Source: Spirosoma pollinicola (GTDB taxonomy: Bacteria; Bacteroidota; Bacteroidia; Cytophagales; Spirosomataceae). From it: a DNA stretch of 64,000 nucleotides. Location of the stretch: the NCBI RefSeq assembly GCF_002831565.1, contig NZ_CP025096.1, positions 8,614,468-8,678,467 of the forward strand. Reading direction: 5' to 3'. Below the pieces are notes generated by a model, which was not told the DNA's origin, made no database searches, and saw only the letters and a list, made by a program, of their open reading frames with translations. Numbering within the stretch: position 1 is the stretch's first letter; each line of letters opens with the position of its first letter. This document shows, one piece after another, positions 57,498 through 64,000 of this stretch. The position numbers and the translations under genes are program-made.

Positions 57498-57803
57498 GAT
57501 GACTTCATTAATACGAGGCCGGGTCCAAACTGCCCCCGCAAAACCCTGATGCTCCGCTCCTTTATTAAGTTCTTCAACAAGCTGGCAAAGCTGATCAGGC
57601 GTCAACCGGGTGGGTGCTCCAGGGGGCTTGCGCCACTGCAAGGCTAGTGGCCCTTGTTGACGATATTTCTTTAGGGTCTGACTAACCCAGCCTTGAGTTA
57701 AGCCCAGGGCTTGGGCAATAGGACCTTGTTTCCAGCCCGCCTGATCGAGCTCGACACAGCGTCGTCGTAATACTTCGTAATCCGCTGGTTTATATTTTGG
57801 CAT
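57498..57803 (-). CDS. IS630-type transposase N-terminus, cut by linker
   Basis: MPKYKPADYEVLRRRCVELD, GPIAQALGLTQGWVSQTLKK and APTRLTPDQLCQLVEELNKG: the same IS type as at 1-188, here about 102 residues long. The IS end is near 57851 (shared sequence ends CTATAAG). Confidence 0.75.
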
Positions 57804-57851
57804 ACCGACAACAAGCCATAAGTATTATAAACCTACTCACGGAGCTATAAG

Positions 57852-58641
57852 TCACAATGGCCAAAAAATGTACATACAACTGATTAGTAACAGTTTAATT
57901 TATTATACGTAGATGCCAATAGAGATATACTTAGAAATATTATAATTTAAGGTAAAATATTAATATATGATAGTTACGAAAAATAGCATCCCTATACAAC
58001 AATATATTTGCTATAGATTCGGTAGACAACTTATTTAAGTATAGACAATAGATAGTGGTTTCAGAGCCGACACCTCACTTTGTAAATTAAAATGCTGTCT
58101 TTAATTTTAATACTGTAAGAATGTAAATAGTTGGTTCAATCAACAATTATTTAATATAATCAAATTCAATAGTCGATTGCAACGTGTATTCATTATTTTA
58201 AGGTAGTTCGATCTTTGCAACAACTTAAAAACAAATGCATACTTGGTTTGTACAAGCAGACTGAACAGACATAACTTCACAGACCACCAATCTAAGCAAT
58301 AGTAGGCAATTGCACCATTCCCTTATTACTAATTTTAACAAATCAGGAAACAGGACTACCACAAAAGAAAACACTGATAGAAAAATTTATTTTGAGTATT
58401 TGTACTCAAAATAAATACATCAACTAATTTTTATTTTGCCAATAACTTTTCGGAAAATTCAACTAACATGACCACTTCCGAAGCGCTCGGTATTAATAAT
58501 TACTTCGCTTCAGACATTTGAATTAGCCGGTGTATTTCTTTTATGAATCCGAAAAATCAGTAGAATTATTTATTGCTGATCACATTAACCACTCTATCCA
58601 TTTTAACCATTAATGGCGGCTTTTTTTGAACGCCAGCGAAC
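57852..58641. promoter_or_regulatory. long AT-rich leader upstream of the exopolysaccharide operon
   Basis: No gene in 790 bp. Its length, AT-richness and a perfect hairpin at 58385-58416 suit the regulated leader expected before a polysaccharide operon that also encodes a NusG-like factor. A Gly/Ile-type terminator with a T-run was not found. Confidence 0.45.
58385..58416. promoter_or_regulatory. perfect 14-bp-arm hairpin in the wzc leader
   Basis: Arms 58385-58398 and 58403-58416 (ATTTATTTTGAGTA and its complement) with a TTTG loop, about 226 bp before the wzc start. AT-rich, so an operator or a paused-RNA structure is likelier than a terminator. Confidence 0.5.
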
Positions 58642-59739
58642 ATGAATACAAACCCGCTGACTATCCCTTATCAAGCTTACGAAGTAGAACAACCAACCAA
58701 CCTGCGAGGCCTGGTTATGCGGTATATACGCAACTGGCCCTGGTTTTTACTCTCACTAGCCCTGGCGTTAGGCGCTGCTTACGTATACTTGCTTTATCAA
58801 CAGCCAGTCTATGCTGTACAGGCTAGTGTGCTGGTTAAAGACGAGAGAAAAGGCATTTCCGAACAACGATTGATGAAGGAAATGGACAACTTCACGGAAA
58901 GCAAAGTCGTGGAGAATGAAGTGGAAATCCTTAAGTCGTATTCTCTGATGGATCGGGTTGTAAAAAACCTGGGTCTTGATGTACAATATTATCAGAAAAC
59001 ACCCACCTATAAAAAACAGATTTACGACGAATCGCCGATCCGATTAATCGTTGAAAGTCCTACATCACAGCTTTATAAGGAGAAGCTTGAATTTACGTTT
59101 GTTGATGCAAAAACCGTCAAATTAAACGGGGAAATATACCCGGTAAATCAGCGCATTAATACGCCCCTCGGCCAGCTACGAATATTTGCCCGCAAGCCCC
59201 TTAACGACAAACTTGATCCTGTTTCTGTATCAGTAATGCCGCACACAAGTACGGTAGAAATGTATCTGGCGAAGCTAAAAGTTGAGCCAACAGGAAAGCT
59301 GTCCACAATGCTGGTATTAAGCATGCAGGAAGCGGTTCCCGATAGAGGTGAAGCCATATTAAACCAACTCATCAGCGAGTATAATAAAGAAGCGACTGTC
59401 GATAAAAATAATCAGGCAAGTAGTACTCTTAATTTTATTGAAGATAGACTGGCGCTGATCTCCGGCGAGTTGTCTAACGTCGAAAAAGAGGTTGAATCAT
59501 ATAAGTCAACGCACGGCATCACAGATTTGAGCGTACAGGCCGAAAAATTCTTGACGACAGTTAAGGACAATGATTTGCAACTCAATGACGTCAATATGCG
59601 TCTGGGAGCTTTAGCGGATGTTGAAAGATATGTTCAGAGTCATTCAGGACGGAAAGGTGTCGCCCCTGCAACCTTGGGATTAAGCGAGCCTATCTTAACA
59701 AGTTTGCTGACAAAAGCGGCTGAACTTGAATTAAAACGA
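58642..59739 (+). CDS. wzc: Wzc-type polysaccharide co-polymerase, N-terminal half, cut by linker
   Basis: MNTNPLTIPYQAYEVEQPTN, Wzz-type domain with the first transmembrane helix (WPWFLLSLALALGAAYVYLL, about residue 35), VQASVLVKDERKGISEQRLM, then a long periplasmic coiled coil (SSTLNFIEDRLALISGELSN, VEKEVESYKSTHGITDLSVQ) ending LGLSEPILTSLLTKAAELEL at the linker. The kinase half that opens contig G continues this architecture after roughly 20-30 missing residues; together about 780 aa, normal for Wzc. Confidence 0.85.
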
Positions 59740-59751
59740 CTAGCTAGCTAG
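59740..59751. other. contig linker (K/L junction)
   Basis: Cuts wzc on the left and IS1 insA on the right. Confidence 0.93.
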
Positions 59752-60050
59752 TTTTTTAAACTGAGCGCTGACGGTGTTTCGATTGACGCCTAGGATACGG
59801 GCGGTATCGCGTATGCCTGCTCCGTTGAGGACCATCTGAGTGATCTGCTCTTTGACCGAGGGATCCCGGGCCTTATGGGTGTAGGTTTGGACAAAAGTTC
59901 GACCGCAGTCAAAGCATCGGTAGCGTTGGGTGCCTGCACGGGTAGTACCATAGCGTTTGACGTGTTGGGTTTGCCCACAATGCTTACAGGAAACTGCTTC
60001 TAAGACCATTCACAAAGATACCTGAATAAACGCAGTTAAGCCATTACCAG
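59752..60050 (-). mobile_element. insA: IS1 left part with insA, cut by linker
   Basis: InsA on the minus strand (start 60009): MVLEAVSCKHCGQTQHVKRY, four-Cys finger, HTH GIRDTARILGVNRNTVSAQF. It differs from the contig G copy at four positions (Q/K, F/Y, S/L, I/V), so it is a separate copy. The IS end GGTAATGGCTTAACTGCG is at about 60050. Confidence 0.85.
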
Positions 60051-60223
60051 AATTTGTATAAAATAGTTATTGACCCTTCCGTATTGCCCGCAACTAGCAT
60101 CACCTGGTTAATCAGATAAATTACCTCTCATAACCCCTATCTACCGCTAAGCCTGTTTCGGTTGTAGGGTGGCAAACACTTGGATTGCTTTAGGCTCCGT
60201 TACTCGTGAACCTACTTTTGAAC

Positions 60224-60790
60224 ATGCAAGTCAACCACCCAATTGATTCCATAACAGCCGCGCAAACCAACTTAAGAAGCACTTACCGAAATGGCGCGAC
60301 AGGGGTACTCGTTTCGGGGATCGTATGGCTCACCGCGGCTGGTGTTATTTACTACTTTTCAACCAAACAGGGGATCTGGGCACTCCTCGTTGGTGGTGCC
60401 CTCATTCACCCAATAAGCACCCTGATTAATAAAATGATGGGTCTAAAAGCGACTACCAACCAAGACAACCCGTTGACTGGCCTGGCGATGGAGGGAACCA
60501 TTTGGATGCTCATGACAATCCCGATAGCGTATGGCCTCTCACTACTACGGCCAGAATGGTTTTTCCAAGGCATGTTATTGATCATCGGCGGCCGGTACTT
60601 GACGTTTCGCACGCTGTATGGCAACAACCTATTCTGGTTACTAGGTGGTCTATTAGGTTTATCGGCTTATGGTTTATTTACCTCCAACATGCCATCGTTG
60701 GTCACTACGCTCACCGGTGGATTCATCGAAGTCTGTTTTGGCCTTATTCTTTTTTATGATTCTCCTTCAGGAAAACAGGGGCGTTGGTAA
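60224..60790 (+). CDS. DUF7010-like integral membrane protein
   Basis: From ATG 60224: MQVNHPIDSITAAQTNLRST then six predicted transmembrane helices (GVLVSGIVWLTAAGVIYYF, IWALLVGGALIHPISTLINK, AMEGTIWMLMTIPIAYGLSL, MLLIIGGRYLTFRTLYGNNL, FWLLGGLLGLSAYGLFTSNM, VTTLTGGFIEVCFGLILFYD). The pattern fits the DUF7010 family of small inner-membrane proteins of unknown role. A GTG at 60206 would add six residues. Confidence 0.7.
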   Translation: MQVNHPIDSITAAQTNLRSTYRNGATGVLVSGIVWLTAAGVIYYFSTKQGIWALLVGGALIHPISTLINKMMGLKATTNQDNPLTGLAMEGTIWMLMTIPIAYGLSLLRPEWFFQGMLLIIGGRYLTFRTLYGNNLFWLLGGLLGLSAYGLFTSNMPSLVTTLTGGFIEVCFGLILFYDSPSGKQGRW

Positions 60791-60988
60791 AGCCCTAATT
60801 CGACGCACTAATAATGCACTCCATCGGAGGGCGATGAATTCTCCTTTGTCTTATAATAGAGCGTTTAGCGAGAATATGCCTTTCAGAAAACAGGCTTATT
60901 TTTTACTACCTGTCCAACTCAAGCCGTAGCATTCGAAGAAGCCGACTAACATCATCAGTCTGCTTTTCACCGCGCGGATTTCCATGGT

Positions 60989-61252
60989 TTATGCAAGCGC
61001 GGGCGTATAGTTTTTGTCATATTTCTGCTGGCGGTTAACCACTGAGCAAACACGGTGGATGAGTTTATTGCGAACTGCATTCAGAACCAGCATCTTGTTT
61101 TTGCCTTCACCAATTTTTCGTTGGTAGTAATCTTGTAACTGCCCTTTCATCCGAATTGCTGACATGGCACCCAAATGAAAAAGAGATTTCAATCGAAGTC
61201 GGGCGTGCCGACTTACCCGCGTTTTACCACGGACACTACTACCTGATCGGTA
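60989..61252 (-). CDS. IS110-family transposase C-terminus, cut by linker
   Basis: The open frame from the linker reads GKTRVSRHARLRLKSLFHLG, AMSAIRMKGQLQDYYQRKIG and EGKNKMLVLNAVRNKLIHRV, the transposase_20 domain (Ser-containing C-terminal part) of IS110. Identical protein starts contig M in the other orientation. Confidence 0.85.
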   Translation of the reverse strand, partial: YRSGSSVRGKTRVSRHARLRLKSLFHLGAMSAIRMKGQLQDYYQRKIGEGKNKMLVLNAVRNKLIHRVCSVVNRQQKYDKNYTPALA

Positions 61253-61264
61253 CTAGCTAGCTAG
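61253..61264. other. contig linker (L/M junction)
   Basis: Flanked by two inverted copies of the same IS110 end, which creates a false 0.25-kb inverted repeat. Confidence 0.93.
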
Positions 61265-61543
61265 GTGGCTCCTTTTGAATACCGATCAGGTAGTAGTGTC
61301 CGTGGTAAAACGCGGGTAAGTCGGCACGCCCGACTTCGATTGAAATCTCTTTTTCATTTGGGTGCCATGTCAGCAATTCGGATGAAAGGGCAGTTACAAG
61401 ATTACTACCAACGAAAAATTGGTGAAGGCAAAAACAAGATGCTGGTTCTGAATGCAGTTCGCAATAAACTCATCCACCGTGTTTGCTCAGTGGTTAACCG
61501 CCAGCAGAAATATGACAAAAACTATACGCCCGCGCTTGCATAA
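61265..61543 (+). CDS. IS110-family transposase C-terminus, cut by linker
   Basis: VAPFEYRSGSSVRGKTRVSR leads into the same C-terminal sequence as at 60989-61252. After the stop both copies share sequence to about 61560 (CATGGAAATCCG), marking the IS end. The 5' start of an IS110 copy ends this contig at 62337. Confidence 0.85.
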   Translation: MAPFEYRSGSSVRGKTRVSRHARLRLKSLFHLGAMSAIRMKGQLQDYYQRKIGEGKNKMLVLNAVRNKLIHRVCSVVNRQQKYDKNYTPALA

Positions 61544-61627
61544 ACCATGGAAATCCGTGCGGAATAACGATGGGTCGGGATGGGCTCTTTGAGCTTTTGG
61601 GTGCTAATAAGCTGTTAATCAGAAGGC

Positions 61628-62118
61628 GCAGGCGCAGGGTGAGGACTACTTTTTCGGCTCATAGCTTTCGCAAATACCCTAACTTGATCAAAGAATTGGT
61701 TGTCGAGCGCCCTAACCAATTGTGCCCGGGCCGCCGTTGCGGTCGCTGACATTACCTAATGGTTTACTCAGTTTGGCTGTCTTTATAGTTCACTAGTAAC
61801 GGATAATTACTCTAAACGAATTATGGCAGGGCCGCCTGTGCGGGTATTGTGTCGCTCCAACCCTGGACACCGTTCATTGTAAAACAGCGCTACAGATGGC
61901 GCTTAACAAAGTCAAAAAGCGGGAGGCTAAATCATTAATTCATCATCGCTCCGACGACCCGGTCGGATCGGGGCATCCAATATTGCAGTAAAAGTTATAT
62001 TGCTTTGCTGGACGCTTATAATGTACAGATCAGTATGACCCAGACGAGCGATCCGCTGGATAACCCCGTGGCGGAACGAGTGAATGCGGGGCCGCCCTTT
62101 AGGTTTGTGGCGTGGTAA
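61628..62118 (+). pseudogene. IS3-family OrfB, frameshifted and decayed
   Basis: Blocks in different frames: FRKYPNLIKELVVERPNQL near 61675-61725, YCSKSYIALLDAYNVQISMT and QTSDPLDNPVAERVN near 61985-62080, the integrase-domain order of IS3 OrfB. Stops and frameshifts separate them. It is a dead element lying beside IS110. Confidence 0.65.
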
Positions 62119-62143
62119 GATTCTAAGATTTGGTAGCTTGCCA

Positions 62144-62221
62144 ACAAGTGAACAGGGTGGGCTACCCTAGGGGGCCGCAGAGTTCCAGCTCTATGCGCGG
62201 ATTCAGGACCCACCCTGTTTT
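62144..62221. repeat. imperfect inverted repeat CAAGTGAACAGGGTGGG
   Basis: The left arm at about 62144-62160 matches the complement of 62204-62221 (CAAGTAAAACAGGGTGGG) with a one-base gap. It may be an IS end or terminator structure. The stretch 62119-62336 holds no gene. Confidence 0.4.
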
Positions 62222-62336
62222 ACTTGCTTAAAGGCTCGAATGGAAATTCGGGGATACTGCCCCATTAGCAAGGGTTTGAGCATTGAAGCAAGGACTTGTT
62301 GAACACGGCACCGGCCGGCCTAAATTACTATCTCTT

Positions 62337-62382
62337 ATGGACATTTGCTATTTCATCGGTGTTGACGTTTCGAAAGCCACAC
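62337..62382 (+). CDS. IS110-family transposase N-terminus, cut by linker
   Basis: MDICYFIGVDVSKAT is the start of the DEDD catalytic domain (first Asp in GVDVSK). Only 15 residues remain before the linker. Confidence 0.7.
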
Positions 62383-62394
62383 CTAGCTAGCTAG
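62383..62394. other. contig linker (M/N junction)
   Basis: Cuts an IS110 transposase on the left and 16S rRNA on the right. Confidence 0.93.
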
Positions 62395-62685
<291 letters not shown>

Positions 62686-62729
62686 TGGAGCCAGATAATG
62701 CTTCCTTTGATGTCAATATGCAAAGTACT

Positions 62730-62803
62730 GGGCTTGTAGCTCAGGTGGTTAGAGCGCTACACTGATAATGTAGAGGTCCGTGGTTCGAGTCCACGCAGGC
62801 CCA
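62730..62803 (+). tRNA. tRNA-Ile (GAT)
   Basis: A full cloverleaf: acceptor GGGCTTG/CAGGCCC, D-arm GCTCAGGTGGTTAGAGC, anticodon loop CTGATAA with GAT, T-arm TTCGAGT. CCA is not encoded. It lies in the 16S-23S spacer. Confidence 0.95.
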
Positions 62804-62819
62804 CAAGTAACAAGCATAT

Positions 62820-62893
62820 GGGGGATTAGCTCAGCTGGCTAGAGCACCTGCTTTGCAAGCAGGGGGTCAACGGTTCGACTCCGTTATTCTCCA
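62820..62893 (+). tRNA. tRNA-Ala (TGC)
   Basis: Acceptor GGGGGAT/ATTCTCC with G:T pairs, D-arm GCTCAGCTGGCTAGAGC, anticodon loop TTTGCAA with TGC, T-arm TTCGACT. It follows tRNA-Ile by 16 bp, the standard Ile-Ala order of Bacteroidetes rRNA spacers. Confidence 0.95.
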
Positions 62894-63016
62894 CTTGGAT
62901 CATTCGGATCCAAATGTTCTTTGACCTACAGGGAGAGACTGAATCATCGTGATGATGGTTCATGACAATAGAAAACCAATTGGTTTACTAAGTAGAATAG
63001 GTATTGAGTAAAGCGT

Positions 63017-63313
63017 GATAAACACGCAGCAAAAGGGCGTCTGGGGGATGCCTAAGGCTTCTGATGGCGATGAAGGACGTGGCAAGCGACGAAACATTGC
63101 GGGGACCCGCTGGCAGGGGCTGATCCGCAGGTGTCCGAATGGGGCAACCCGGTGGTTTGAAGAACCATCACTCTGTAAAGAGGGCAAACGCGGAGAACTG
63201 AAACATCTAAGTACCCGCAGGAAGAGAAAACAATTGTGATTCCCTGAGTAGTGGCGAGCGAACGGGGAAGAGCCCAAACCATCTACGTTACGGCGTAGGC
63301 GGGGTAGTAGGAC
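63017..63313 (+). rRNA. rrl: 23S rRNA, 5' end
   Basis: Landmarks GGGGGATGCCTAAGGCTTCT, GGCGATGAAGGACGTGGCAA and GAACTGAAACATCTAAGTAC identify domain I of 23S rRNA. The exact 5' end is approximate. It is cut at the linker after about 300 nt. Confidence 0.92.
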
Positions 63314-63325
63314 CTAGCTAGCTAG
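63314..63325. other. contig linker (N/O junction)
   Basis: Cuts 23S rRNA on the left and an ISL3 transposase on the right. Confidence 0.93.
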
Positions 63326-63590
63326 TGAGAAGACGACCGATAAGCTTTATGGCTTAGCCCGCTTGGCCAAATGGCATGAAAAAGTACGCCAAGCGGGATT
63401 CAAAACTTTCAACACCGTGGCCCGTTCTATCCAAAATCATTATGAAACGATTCTCAACTACTTTGACAACCGCAGTACCAACGCTTCAGCCGAGTCGTTC
63501 AATGCGAAGATCAAAGCATTTCGAAGTCAATTCCGCGGGGTGCGAAACATCGAATTCTTTCTGTACCGCCTAACTCAGTTATATGCTTAA
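63326..63590 (+). CDS. ISL3-family transposase C-terminus, cut by linker
   Basis: It encodes the same protein as 30313-30575 (AKWHEKVRQAGFKTFNTVAR, NASAESFNAKIKAFRSQFRG), and the IS end lies about 30 bp after the stop (GGAATTGATCC, ending near 63624). The DNA then diverges from the contig D copy, so this is a second genomic copy. 63625-63800 is AT-rich without a gene. Confidence 0.85.
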
Positions 63591-63806
63591 TCCTTGATGC
63601 TCCACAACTTTTGGAATTGATCCTAAATGATCTAAATTCTTTGCTTAATTCTATTTTAATTGATTTTAATACAATCATTTCGTTATATTATATTTAAACC
63701 AGCTTAGACAAAGATCAATATACTATATGCACAAATTTGAAAAATTTTTGTCAGATGTTAATTTGATAAGAAATGCATCTGAAACAAGAAAGTTGGTAGT
63801 TTTCGT

Positions 63807-64000
63807 GGGTGCATTTCAAATTGTCGCTACGCGGCCATTGCGTAATTGAAGGGTTCGATATGTTTTCTAACCAACTCCCAGCGTTCGCTCATAAAGCAAG
63901 TGCGTAGATTTAGCACATGTTGAGCACCGGCCACACTCCAGCGTTGGCCCGATCGCTTCAGCCTTTTTTGGACCACCGTCCGGTGGGCTGATTCAATGGC
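63807..64000 (-). mobile_element. ISKra4-like element, 3' end with transposase C-terminus, runs off the window
   Basis: IS end GGGTGCATTTCAAATTGTCG from 63807, identical to the inverted copy at 51955-51975. The minus frame (stop 63827-63829) reads AIESAHRTVVQKRLKRSGQR then WSVAGAQHVLNLRTCFMSER, the C-terminus typical of ISKra4-type transposases. The N-terminal half of this IS type is at 51701-51975. Confidence 0.7.

Noticed and set aside
61000..61530. Large inverted repeat around 61253
   Set aside because: It is two copies of the same IS110 end placed head to head by a contig linker.

Overview
The window looks like a member of the Bacteroidetes, most likely a Spirosoma/Fibrella/Fibrisoma-type cytophagal bacterium. 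The grounds are SprB-like and tandem Ig-like surface proteins, a TonB receptor/lipoprotein pair, LytS-type and TPR histidine kinases, TAnnTTTG-type promoters, and protein sequences typical of that group. The genus is inferred from recognition and was not tested.

The most important structural fact is that this is not one continuous piece of genome. The 12-bp palindrome CTAGCTAGCTAG, which places TAG stops in all six frames, occurs 14 times (1739, 13119, 22985, 30576, 37872, 44528, 48213, 51689, 55132, 57486, 59740, 61253, 62383, 63314). At almost every occurrence a transposase, rRNA or multi-copy gene stops dead. I read these as artificial linkers joining 15 assembly contigs, so gene order across a linker carries no biological meaning and genes touching one are cut by assembly.

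Layout by contig. A (1-1738): nested insertion sequences and an acetyltransferase. B (1751-13118): an IS-truncated SprB-repeat protein, a parA partition locus inside an array of TTAACGTC repeats, then a GC-rich decaying plasmid-like region. That region holds a serine recombinase pseudogene, an intact zinc-ribbon gene, a duplicated 0.9-kb unit with large perfect palindromes, and a wrecked replication ATPase flanked by GTTGACGA octamer clusters. C (13131-22984): a response regulator divergent from a GAF-PAS sensor, a DUF4468 pseudogene, a lipoprotein, an OmpA protein, a MORN/hydrolase protein, and a LytS kinase with an IS-truncated regulator. D (22997-30575): EthD-like protein, CocE-type hydrolase, DNA polymerase III delta, TonB receptor plus lipoprotein. 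E (30589-37871): giant repetitive surface proteins. F (37884-44527): a complete IS5-type element, two response regulators, mobC with a hairpin array upstream, and lipoproteins. G (44540-48212), I (51701-55131) and K (57498-59739): pieces of an exopolysaccharide locus (split wzc, initiating sugar transferase, NusG-like factor, WecG-type transferase, GT4, acetyltransferase, GT2). H (48225-51688): midA broken by IS21, a Fic protein with altered motifs, a DUF4468 protein. J (55144-57485): tandem TPR histidine kinases. L to O (59752-64000): a membrane protein, IS remnants and an rRNA operon fragment (16S end, tRNA-Ile, tRNA-Ala, 23S start).

At least ten IS families are present (IS1, IS3, IS5, IS21, IS110, IS630, IS982, IS1182, ISL3, ISKra4), and several host genes end on stop codons supplied by an inserted IS. 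The best candidate for something undescribed is the plasmid-like part of contig B, where two diverged copies of one unit keep palindromic symmetry while their sequences differ, and where two octamer/A-tract clusters bracket a dead replication gene.
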